DNA of 8,833 bases. It comes from Rhodospirillaceae bacterium (GTDB lineage Bacteria; Pseudomonadota; Alphaproteobacteria; UBA828). Positions within the stretch are counted from its first letter, which is position 1. Each line of letters starts with the position of its first letter. Positions 1-6,007 of the stretch are shown here, piece after piece. Under the pieces are notes generated by a model. It was not told where the DNA came from. It searched no databases and saw only the letters and a program-made list of their open reading frames with translations. Made by a program: the position numbers and the translations under genes. The stretch spans positions 1 through 8,833 of the forward strand of contig JAPPKP010000104.1 in the NCBI GenBank assembly GCA_028819955.1, written 5' to 3'.

Positions 1-184
1 TCTGCGGGCCCAGCGCCTGCAGCCCGGCCTCCCAGAACACGTTGATCTCGGTGCCGGCATATTTCTGTGCCTCGCGCACCGCGATCTCGGCAGCGCTCTC
101 GGCCCAGGCGGCGCTTGAGCCCGCCCCGAGCAGCGCGAGCGCAGCGAGCCCGCCGATTGTGGAACGTATGGACCTGATTGCCAT
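1..184 (-). CDS. ABC transporter sugar-type substrate-binding protein, N-terminal part (runs off window)
   Basis: This is the first 61 codons of a periplasmic solute-binding protein; the rest lies beyond base 1. The start is ATG at 184-182, preceded by a good ribosome binding site (AAGGGGAGA on the minus strand, about 191-199). The N-terminus is a classical Sec signal peptide: a basic n-region (MAIRSIR), a hydrophobic Gly/Ala/Leu core, and an AWA cleavage site near residue 28. The mature start (EIAVREAQKYAG) followed by INVFWEAGLQALGP resembles family 1 extracellular sugar-binding proteins of ABC importers, which deliver ligand to an inner-membrane permease. It lies 48 bases downstream of the second aldolase on the same strand, so it is probably the third gene of the operon. 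The ligand cannot be told from this fragment. No in-frame stop occurs before the edge. Confidence 0.8.
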   Translation of the reverse strand, partial: MAIRSIRSTIGGLAALALLGAGSSAAWAESAAEIAVREAQKYAGTEINVFWEAGLQALGPQ

Positions 185-232
185 CGATGGTCTCCCCTTG
201 TTCGGCGCGGCGTCGCCGCGCTCTCCTCCAAA

Positions 233-1039
233 CTAACGGTTGCCTGCGGCACCCGTCCGTGGGCCGCGGCAAGCCTTGCGGAGCGCGGCGATCCCCTCCG
301 CCAGGCCACGCTGAACCAGCCAACTATCGCCTGAACAGCACAGAAAATCGAAGCCAATCTCGTAGAGCGCGAGACCGGTCTCGGTGTCGTCGTAGATGCG
401 GCCGAGCGACTTGCCATGTTGCGCGCATGCGGCACCAACGCGCTGCATCGCCGCCTGGAAGCGCGGATGGTCGAACCTCGCGGGGATGCCCATGGCGACG
501 GAAAGATCGAAATGGCCGATCCAGATGCCGTCCACGCCCTCGAGCGCGGCGATGGCCTCGATGTCCTCGATCCCCTCCGGCGTCTCGACCTTCGGGAAGA
601 ACAGCACGTCCCGGTTGGCGGCGCGGAGCTTGGGCGCCGGCGCGCCGGGGACGTAGCGATCGTGGGTGATGCCCACGGCAACGCCACGCGCGCCCTTCGG
701 CGCGTACCGGACATGATCCAGGATGGCGCGTGCCTCGGCGGCACTGCCGACCTTGGCCGGCTGGATGCCGTCCGCGCCCATGTCGAGCGCACGGGCCACC
801 ATGTCGTAGTCGCCGCCGACGGTCGACACGATCACCGGCAGGTCGGCCGCCTGATAGAAGCGCAGCATCCGCTTGAGCTGGTCATAGCCGAAGCCGGAAT
901 GCTCCATGTCGAGGAGCGCGTACTCGCAGCCCGCGGCCTTGAGGATCTGTCCCATGCCGGGGCTGTCGAACTCGATCACGAACGTGCCGAATTTGGGCCG
1001 CTTCGTGCCCATCATCGCGCGCAGCGCGGCGCTCGGCAT
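233..1039 (-). CDS. HpcH/HpaI aldolase family protein, downstream paralogue with an altered active site
   Basis: A 268-residue member of the HpcH/HpaI family, metal-dependent class II pyruvate aldolases that split 4-hydroxy-2-oxo acids or 2-keto-3-deoxy sugar acids into pyruvate and an aldehyde in the cytoplasm. The fold markers are present: LLDMEHSGFG (Asp44, His47), the metal-ligand glutamate in FPKVETPEG (Glu152) and the metal-ligand aspartate in IGHFDLS (Asp178). The position of the conserved arginine of the VRP motif (Arg70 in E. coli HpcH), which stabilises the pyruvate enolate, is Ser72 here (VST). The following IQPAKVG also departs from the usual LLPMV. Start ATG 1039 has GGAG about 8 bases upstream, and only 9 bases separate it from the stop of the preceding paralogue, so translation is probably coupled. 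The two proteins align without gaps at about 55% identity. It may be an aldolase with shifted chemistry, a lyase, or a partner subunit. Family assignment is firm; substrate is unknown. Confidence 0.88.
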   Translation of the reverse strand: MPSAALRAMMGTKRPKFGTFVIEFDSPGMGQILKAAGCEYALLDMEHSGFGYDQLKRMLRFYQAADLPVIVSTVGGDYDMVARALDMGADGIQPAKVGSAAEARAILDHVRYAPKGARGVAVGITHDRYVPGAPAPKLRAANRDVLFFPKVETPEGIEDIEAIAALEGVDGIWIGHFDLSVAMGIPARFDHPRFQAAMQRVGAACAQHGKSLGRIYDDTETGLALYEIGFDFLCCSGDSWLVQRGLAEGIAALRKACRGPRTGAAGNR

Positions 1040-1048
1040 GTCTCGCTC

Positions 1049-1840
1049 CTATCCCTTCCGCCGGGCGGCGAGCGCGGCCTTCAGATCGTCGATGCCTTGG
1101 CGCAGCGTCTCCCGCAGCAGCCAGACGTCGCCGGAGTAGGCGATCATGTCGTAGCCCTTGTGGTAGGCGGCGATGCCGGACTCCACATCCTTGACGATGC
1201 AGCCGAAGGATTTCTTGTTCTTGACGCAGGCGCGGGCAACCCGCTGCTCTGCTGCCATGACATCGGGGTGGTCGAATTGGCCGGGAAACCCGAGGGCGGT
1301 ACTGAGATCGAAGTGGCCGATCCAGATGCCGTCGACTCCGTCCGTGGCGGCGATCTCCTCAACGTTCTCAACGCCCGGCCGGGTCTCGACGATCGGGAAC
1401 ACGGAAACCCGGCGGTTGGCGGCACGCATCTTGGTCACCGGCGCGCCGGGCTTGTAACGGTCGTGGGCGACACCGAGCGCCACCCCGCGACGCCCGTGCG
1501 GCGGATACTTGGCGTGTGCCACGATGCGCGCAGCCTCCTCGCCCGAGCCCACCATCGGCAGCATGATCCCCTCGGCGCCCATGTCGAGCGCGCGGGCGAT
1601 GTGGTGATAGTGGCGGGACGGCGGGCGCACGATGGTCGGCAGCTCGGCGGCCTCCATGTAGCGCAGGAGCTGCTTCAGCGTGTCGAAGCCGAAGCCGGAA
1701 TGCTCCATGTCGAGGAAGAGGAACTGGGCGCCGGCGGACTTGAGGATATGTCCGATGCCGGGCGAGGTCAGCTCGATGATGAGCGTGCCGAACTTGGCGC
1801 GCCGCGTCCCCGCCATCTCCTTCAACGTGGTCAGCGCCAC
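1049..1840 (-). CDS. HpcH/HpaI aldolase family protein, upstream paralogue with a complete active site
   Basis: A metal-dependent pyruvate aldolase of the HpcH/HpaI family, expected to cleave a 2-keto-3-deoxy or 4-hydroxy-2-oxo acid to pyruvate plus an aldehyde. All key positions are kept: Asp44 and His47 in FLDMEHSGFG, Arg72 in IVRPPS, Glu152 in FPIVETRPG, and Asp178 in IGHFDLS. I start it at GTG 1840-1838 (263 residues), which has GGAG 7 bases upstream. From there each of these residues has the same number as in the downstream paralogue, so the N-termini match in length. The frame stays open up to a TTG at 1918, but those 26 extra residues look non-coding (MLLTFGPRWRNYAP). It is the first gene of a minus-strand set with the second aldolase (9-base gap) and a sugar-binding protein. 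The adjacent transporter suggests a sugar-acid substrate; this is inference. Exact start is uncertain. Confidence 0.88.
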   Translation of the reverse strand: MALTTLKEMAGTRRAKFGTLIIELTSPGIGHILKSAGAQFLFLDMEHSGFGFDTLKQLLRYMEAAELPTIVRPPSRHYHHIARALDMGAEGIMLPMVGSGEEAARIVAHAKYPPHGRRGVALGVAHDRYKPGAPVTKMRAANRRVSVFPIVETRPGVENVEEIAATDGVDGIWIGHFDLSTALGFPGQFDHPDVMAAEQRVARACVKNKKSFGCIVKDVESGIAAYHKGYDMIAYSGDVWLLRETLRQGIDDLKAALAARRKG

Positions 1841-2088
1841 CCGCGGTCTCCGCTCTGGCCATCGTGTCGCGCCGTTCGGTGCGTAATTCCGCCAGCGCGG
1901 GCCGAATGTTAGCAGCAATGGCGCGGTCCGCCGAATCGGTGTGGGGATGCGGCTTGGCGAGCCGCATTTCGACGTCGCCGGCTTCGGCGCAGGCGAAGAC
2001 CTCGAAGAGCCGTTCCGGTCGCTATCGGGGCAGGGTCGACGCGTGCGACGCCGATGGGTCCTCTTGGGGGAAAGAGAGGAGGTAACAA

Positions 2089-2117
2089 TCGGTTCAAAAT
2101 TCTAATGATATTATAAT
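2089..2117 (+). promoter_or_regulatory. Putative promoter of the lipoprotein gene
   Basis: A perfect TATAAT -10 box lies at 2112-2117 in an AT-rich patch, 52 bases before the lipoprotein ATG at 2170. No good -35 hexamer sits at the usual spacing (2089-2094 reads TCGGTT), so any -35 is weak and an activator may be needed. The -10 box is seen directly; promoter activity is inferred. Confidence 0.45.
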
Positions 2118-2137
2118 AATTTCTTCACAATTGTCAT
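2110..2137 (-). promoter_or_regulatory. Putative divergent promoter toward the aldolase operon
   Basis: Read on the minus strand, ATGACA (2137-2132, five of six matches to TTGACA) is followed after 16 bases by a perfect TATAAT (2115-2110). This would start transcription near 2103, toward the aldolases, leaving a leader of about 260 bases. Its -10 box overlaps the plus-strand -10 box at 2112-2117, so the two promoters could not be occupied together. The leader is long, so another operon promoter closer to 1840 remains possible. Confidence 0.4.
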
Positions 2138-2169
2138 ATGACCAGAGTGATTCCAGCAGGGAGCGCGCC

Positions 2170-3231
2170 ATGGCCTCCTCAGCCAGTCGAGCGATGACGA
2201 TGTTTGCGGTCACTGTCCTGTTGGGGAGCGTTCTCTCGGCCTGCAGCGATCCCTCGACCGATGGCGATTCCATCGTCGTCGGTGGATTTGTCGCCAGCCC
2301 GTTGGGCTCCCGGTACGCGGATGACGGGCAGGACACGCTGGAGAGTCTGGAAGGCCTGGCATTTTCGCCGCTCTCCGTTCACGTCAGACGGGACTATGGG
2401 AAGGAAGCGAGAGGCATTGTGTCGCCGGAAGACGACAGCGCCTATATCGAGTCTATTGTGAGAACCAGCACGGGAAAGATCGTCGTCAGCTACGTCTTGA
2501 ACGGCGAGCGAGTCAGCATCGATTTCGAGACAAGAGACGAACCTTTCTTCGATAGTATTTTCGGCCGAACGAACTACGGGAATTATCAATACGGTGTGCA
2601 GCTATATGGAGATATAGGTACCGTCGACAATCCTGCACCGCGAGACTACGTGAGTACAGCTCGATGGTACAGGTCTTTACGCCGGCCTGGAATTACTCCC
2701 TACGATGGAGTAGTTTACGAGTTCTTCGGCACCTATGGCGTGAGGACCTGGCCGGAAGACTTGGTAACCCTCGGCAGCGCCAGTTACGAGGGTCACATGT
2801 ACGGTAAACTTTGGAATACAGGCGATCCGGACACCGCCACAGGTCTAGATTTACTCAGGGGAACACTGACCCTGCAGGCAGCGTTGGACGAGGGCGACAT
2901 TCACGGACAGATTTGGGATTTTCGCCGATTTGACTACGGTGCTTCCAATCGGTCCTGGGAGACCTTGGCGGACACGAACGTAATCGAAATCGTCGGCAAC
3001 ATCACGGACGGTAGATTTGCCGCCGATTGGGAGGGTCACGACAGCGGCGGCACGCCGATCGAAGACGGTGTTCGGGGATTCACGGGCACCTTACTCGGCG
3101 AGTTCTACGGACCCGCCGGCGAAGAGGTGGGCGGCGTGCTTCGAGGCCATCGCGACGCAACCTCCACGACACCCGAACAGATCTTCAACGGATTCTTCAG
3201 CGCGGGCAGGGAGGCGGAAGCCGGACCATAG
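2170..3231 (+). CDS. Outer-membrane lipoprotein with TbpB-like beta-barrel domain
   Basis: A 353-residue lipoprotein. The signal peptide ends in the lipobox L-S-A-C with lipidated Cys25; Ser at +2 favours outer-membrane sorting. I start it at ATG 2170, with AGGGAG 6 bases upstream; a TTG 13 codons earlier stays in frame but lacks a site and would spoil the signal peptide. The region from about residue 200 to 346 has the glycine-spaced strand pattern of transferrin-binding-protein-B-like barrels: YEGHMYGKL, a GTLTLQA strand, IHGQIWDF, then the hallmark GEFYGPAGEEVGG (310-322) and IFNGFFSAG near the end. In that family such barrels bind iron-carrier proteins, haem or haemoglobin, or host factors, and some reach the surface through Slam translocons. 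The first half (25-200) is aromatic-rich, with no family I recognise. GC content is visibly lower than in the neighbours and rare TTA, ATA and AGA codons occur, suggesting transfer. It stands alone, with no TbpA-type receptor or Slam gene in view. The ligand is unknown. Confidence 0.75.
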   Translation: MASSASRAMTMFAVTVLLGSVLSACSDPSTDGDSIVVGGFVASPLGSRYADDGQDTLESLEGLAFSPLSVHVRRDYGKEARGIVSPEDDSAYIESIVRTSTGKIVVSYVLNGERVSIDFETRDEPFFDSIFGRTNYGNYQYGVQLYGDIGTVDNPAPRDYVSTARWYRSLRRPGITPYDGVVYEFFGTYGVRTWPEDLVTLGSASYEGHMYGKLWNTGDPDTATGLDLLRGTLTLQAALDEGDIHGQIWDFRRFDYGASNRSWETLADTNVIEIVGNITDGRFAADWEGHDSGGTPIEDGVRGFTGTLLGEFYGPAGEEVGGVLRGHRDATSTTPEQIFNGFFSAGREAEAGP

Positions 3232-3332
3232 ACGTGGCAGAGGAGACTTCTTGCGCCTCTGGCTCGGAGGACCGCCTGGGAGCGCTCAGGTTGCGACGCT
3301 AGGGTTAGTCAGCCTGTCGGTCGCCCACCCCA

Positions 3333-3349
3333 GACGCTGCGGTAGCGTC
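3333..3349 (-). terminator. Short hairpin downstream of tRNA-Ala, possible terminator
   Basis: GACGCT (3333-3338) and AGCGTC (3344-3349) form a 6-bp stem with a 5-base loop, beginning 13 bases past the CCA end of the tRNA on the minus strand. No T-run follows on either strand, so intrinsic termination is weakly supported; it may instead limit 3' trimming of the tRNA precursor. Confidence 0.25.
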
Positions 3350-3362
3350 CAGAATAGGGAAA

Positions 3363-3438
<76 letters not shown>

Positions 3439-3531
3439 CCATCTCCGAGCGCGCCGCGCGGCGAGTGATCCGTAGACGTTCCTGCGCCTGCGACGCATGT
3501 GATGCAAGAATTAGCGACGGCCTCCCGTGGG

Positions 3532-3849
3532 TCAAGGCTCAGGTTGCGTCGACTCCGAATTGTCGATGCCGCCGACCAGGTCGTCATCGTCGTCGGTATC
3601 GATGTCGTCGATCACCTCATCGGTGTCGTCGTCGGTTTCGTCCACGGCGGTTTCAACGACGGTCTTCGTGCTCGCCGGCTGCAACCGCTGTTCAGGCTGC
3701 GCGGGCGGCCGCCGGCGATTCGGCCGGACCGTCTCGACTTCGACCCCGGTACCGCACTTGGGGCATTCGATTGGACTGCGATGCAAGTCGTAGAACTTCA
3801 CGCCGCAACCTATACAGGTGTGCTTGGCGCCCCATTCCCGCTTTGCCAC
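3532..3849 (-). CDS. TIGR02300/FYDLN-type zinc-ribbon protein with acidic tail
   Basis: A 105-residue protein of the alphaproteobacterial TIGR02300 (FYDLN_acid) family, whose function is not known. The N-terminus matches the family (AKREWGAKHTC). Two CxxC pairs, Cys12/Cys15 and Cys29/Cys32, should bind one zinc. Between them is the signature FYDL at 19-22, here followed by His rather than the usual Asn. A proline/arginine-rich linker leads to a strongly acidic tail (about 70-92), including a run of five aspartates, which is probably disordered. I start it at GTG 3849-3847 because GGGAGG lies 7 bases upstream. An in-frame ATG at 3864 overlaps that site, and the longer frame to 4047 runs into aroA on the other strand and does not look like protein. 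It diverges from aroA. Family confidence is high; the role (nucleic-acid or protein contact) is open. Confidence 0.88.
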   Translation of the reverse strand: MAKREWGAKHTCIGCGVKFYDLHRSPIECPKCGTGVEVETVRPNRRRPPAQPEQRLQPASTKTVVETAVDETDDDTDEVIDDIDTDDDDDLVGGIDNSESTQPEP

Positions 3850-3947
3850 GCCCGTGCCTCCCATACTTTTATGCCAATTGTGGCCGTCGCCAATGCCAGT
3901 TTGACGCCCGCCTGTCAAAATCAAATTTGACGTGGATTCGGCGCCGC

Positions 3948-3975
3948 TTGACGCCGTCCCGCGCTGTGCTAGAGA
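3948..3975 (+). promoter_or_regulatory. Putative aroA promoter
   Basis: TTGACG at 3948-3953 is followed after 16 bases by TAGAGA at 3970-3975, in a GTGCTAGAG context often seen in alphaproteobacterial housekeeping promoters. Transcription would begin near 3981-3983, which argues that aroA translation starts at the internal GTG 4039 with its own ribosome binding site. A second TTGACG at 3927-3932 has no matching -10 box. Confidence 0.5.
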
Positions 3976-4038
3976 CGGGGCGTGTCCGACGCCATTGCCA
4001 CGCCACGCGCGCGCCGCGAGGACTGCGCCGGAGAGCAC

Positions 4039-5367
4039 GTGCCGCACCCCCTGATCTCATCAGCTGCCGGGCCCCTGAAGGGCACGTGCGCCGTGCCGGG
4101 CGACAAGTCCATCTCCCACCGGGCGCTGATGCTCGGCGCGCTCGCGGTCGGCGAGACGCGCGTGAGCGGCCTACTGGAGGGGGAGGACGTGGCGGCGACA
4201 GCGTCTGCCCTCCGCGCCCTCGGGGCAACCATCGAACGGGCCGATGACGGAAGCTGGCGGGTGTTGGGCGTCGGCGTCGGCGGGCTGGCCGAGTCCGACG
4301 CGGTGCTTGACTTGGGCAACTCGGGGACCGCGGTGCGCCTGCTTGCAGGGATCTGCGCGAGCCACGGGTTCACCACCTTCATGACCGGCGACGCGTCGCT
4401 CAGGCGGCGGCCGATGGGCCGAATCATCGAGCCGCTGGAGCGGATGGGCGCGCGCTTCGAGGCGCGCAGCGGCGGGCGCCTGCCGTTCGCCGTGATCGGT
4501 GCCGATCAGCCGATGCCGATCGAGTATCGGCTGCCGGTGCCGTCGGCGCAGGTGAAGTCGGCGGTGCTGCTCGCCGGTCTCAATGCGCCGGGGGAGACTC
4601 GTGTCATCGAGCCCGCGCCGAGCCGCGATCACACCGAGCGCATGCTGCGTCGCTTCGGCGCGCGGGTCGGCGTGGAAACGGCCGCAGACGGCGCGAGCGT
4701 CATTGCCGTTGCCGGCTACCCGGAGCTCGAGCCCTGCGTGCTTAAAGTGCCGGGAGATCCGAGTGCTGCGGCCTTCCCGATTGCCGCGGCATCGATCGTG
4801 CCGGGCTCCGACCTCGTGATTCGCGACGTGGGCGTCAATCCCGCAAGAATCGGTTTCTTGGAGACCCTGCAAGACATGGGGGCGGCGATCGACATGGGCA
4901 CTCCGCGCGAGGAAGGGGGAGAGCCCGTCGCGGACATCGCGGTGCGGGCCGGGCCGCTGCGCGGGATCGAGGCGCCGGCCGCGCGGGCGCCCAGCATGAT
5001 CGACGAGTATCCCATCCTGAGCGTCATCGCCGCCTGCGCAGACGGCACCACGCGGCTGAACGGACTCGCCGAGCTGCGAGTCAAGGAGAGCGACCGGCTG
5101 GGCGCGACCGCCGCGGGCCTGCGCGCTGCGGGAGTGAGCGTGACGGAGCGGGACGACGGGCTCGATATCGTGGGCTGCGGCGGCCCGCCGCCCGGCGGCG
5201 GCCTGGTCGCGACCCATCTCGATCATCGCATCGCCATGGCCTTCCTCATTCTCGGGATGGCGAGCGGGAAGCCGATGAGTGTGGACGACGGGTCGATGAT
5301 CGGCACGAGCTATCCGGACTTCGTCACCGACATGAATCGCTTGGGAGCCTCGATTGCCGCGCAGTGA
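4039..5367 (+). CDS. aroA: 3-phosphoshikimate 1-carboxyvinyltransferase (EPSP synthase, class II-like)
   Basis: Transfers the enolpyruvyl group of phosphoenolpyruvate to shikimate-3-phosphate, the sixth step of the cytoplasmic chorismate pathway. From the start chosen here the protein has 442 residues, usual for the family. Conserved sites are clear: VPGDKSISHR (Lys23), SLRRRPMGR, SAQVKSAVLLAGLN, SRDHTE, KVPGDPSAAAFP, the catalytic aspartate in SMIDEYPIL (Asp322), RVKESDRL (Glu350, Arg353) and ATHLDHRIAM. Overall it resembles class II enzymes such as Agrobacterium CP4. The phosphoenolpyruvate-site loop, however, reads GNSGTA, with glycine where CP4 has the alanine linked to glyphosate insensitivity. 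I chose GTG 4039 because GGAGA lies 4 bases upstream and the predicted transcription start is near 3982. The frame is open back to GTG 3982 (461 residues), which would be nearly leaderless. Its last 14 bases overlap cmk, with rpsA and sppA beyond. Confidence 0.95.
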   Translation: MPHPLISSAAGPLKGTCAVPGDKSISHRALMLGALAVGETRVSGLLEGEDVAATASALRALGATIERADDGSWRVLGVGVGGLAESDAVLDLGNSGTAVRLLAGICASHGFTTFMTGDASLRRRPMGRIIEPLERMGARFEARSGGRLPFAVIGADQPMPIEYRLPVPSAQVKSAVLLAGLNAPGETRVIEPAPSRDHTERMLRRFGARVGVETAADGASVIAVAGYPELEPCVLKVPGDPSAAAFPIAAASIVPGSDLVIRDVGVNPARIGFLETLQDMGAAIDMGTPREEGGEPVADIAVRAGPLRGIEAPAARAPSMIDEYPILSVIAACADGTTRLNGLAELRVKESDRLGATAAGLRAAGVSVTERDDGLDIVGCGGPPPGGGLVATHLDHRIAMAFLILGMASGKPMSVDDGSMIGTSYPDFVTDMNRLGASIAAQ

Positions 5368-6007
5368 GCCGGCGCCGCCGGTCATCGCGGTCGACGGCCC
5401 GGCGGCGGCGGGGAAGGGAACCCTCGCCCGCCGCCTCGCCGCCCACTACGGGCTGAGGCACCTCGACACCGGCATGCTGTATCGTGCGACGGCGCTCTGC
5501 CTGCTACGCGCAAATGGCGATCCGGCACAGGAAGCGGAGGCGGTCGACGCTGCGCGCAATGTCACCGACGCCGACCTCGACGATCCGGCGCTGCGCGGCG
5601 AGGAGGTGGGGCAGGCGGCTTCGCAGGTGGCGGCGCACGGTGCCGTGCGCCGGGCTCTGCTCGACTATCAGCGGACCTTCGCCGCCGAGCCGCCGGGCGC
5701 CGTGCTGGACGGACGGGATATCGGGACCGTCGTCTGCCCCGATGCGCGGGTGAAGATTTATCTGGAGGCGACCCCCGAAGCGCGGGCCAAACGCCGCCTT
5801 TGTGAGTTGCGGTCACGCGGCGTCGAAGGTATAGAATCCCGCGTTTTGGATGAAATAATCGCTCGCGACGTCCGCGACAGCCGGCGCAGCGCCGCACCGA
5901 TGAAGCCGGCGGCAGACGCAAGTCGGATCGATACCACCGCCCTCGGACCCGATGAGGTTTTCGAGCGAGCGGCGGTGATCGTCGACTCGCGTCTTTCTTC
6001 CGCGTAG
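5354..6007 (+). CDS. cmk: Cytidylate kinase
   Basis: Phosphorylates CMP and dCMP with ATP in pyrimidine salvage and nucleotide recycling; cytoplasmic. The 217-residue length fits the family. The P-loop is GPAAAGKGT (15-23), the substrate-binding region includes HLDTGMLYRA (35-44), and DGRDIGTVVCPDA (about 118-130) and the arginine-rich lid RAKRRLCELRSRG are typical. The start is TTG 5354, which overlaps the 3' end of aroA by 14 bases. It is supported by GGGAG at 5343-5347 with a 6-base gap, and no ATG or GTG occurs between it and the P-loop in frame. The overlap and the rare start codon suggest translation coupled to aroA. The order cmk then rpsA is widely conserved in proteobacteria. Confidence 0.95.
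   Translation: MPRSEPAPPVIAVDGPAAAGKGTLARRLAAHYGLRHLDTGMLYRATALCLLRANGDPAQEAEAVDAARNVTDADLDDPALRGEEVGQAASQVAAHGAVRRALLDYQRTFAAEPPGAVLDGRDIGTVVCPDARVKIYLEATPEARAKRRLCELRSRGVEGIESRVLDEIIARDVRDSRRSAAPMKPAADASRIDTTALGPDEVFERAAVIVDSRLSSA

Larger units (their letters stand above)
1841..2169. other. Intergenic region between the aldolase operon and the lipoprotein gene
   Basis: About 330 bases without a convincing gene. The part next to the aldolase gene (1841-2085) is GC-rich like the flanking genome. It has open frames on both strands, but none gives a recognisable protein. One minus-strand frame through about 1841-2015 reads fairly protein-like (for example ADRAIAANIRPALAELR) but is out of frame with the aldolase and has no clear start; it could be a gene remnant. 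An AGGAGGT sequence at 2077-2083 on the plus strand has no start codon at a usable distance. From about 2086 to 2140 the DNA turns sharply AT-rich and holds overlapping divergent promoter boxes, listed separately. Confidence 0.6.

Noticed and set aside
416..1912. Long plus-strand open frame of 498 codons opposite the two aldolases
   Set aside because: It is a mirror of the minus-strand genes in GC-rich DNA. It spans both aldolases and their junction, and its product is rich in His, Arg and Gly without family motifs, whereas the minus strand encodes clear aldolase motifs.
2077..2083. AGGAGGT on the plus strand as a ribosome binding site
   Set aside because: The nearest ATG (2105) is too far away and opens a 3-codon frame. 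The site also lies upstream of the putative -10 box at 2112, so it would not be on that transcript.
3238..3261. CAGAGG...CCTCTG stem downstream of the lipoprotein gene as a terminator
   Set aside because: The stem is only 6 bp with a 12-base loop and no T-run, too weak to call.
3507..3535. TTGACC with AATTCT on the minus strand as a promoter for tRNA-Ala
   Set aside because: The -35 box overlaps the FYDLN gene stop and the -10 match is only three of six; read-through from the FYDLN gene is as likely.
3890..3918. TTGACA on the minus strand (3918-3913) as the -35 box of the FYDLN gene
   Set aside because: The -35 box is perfect, but at 17 bases the -10 position reads CATTGG, a poor match. A promoter is likely nearby but cannot be placed.
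4171..5385. Minus-strand open frame of 404 codons opposite aroA
   Set aside because: Antisense to an unmistakable EPSP synthase; its arginine- and histidine-rich composition is typical of a shadow frame.
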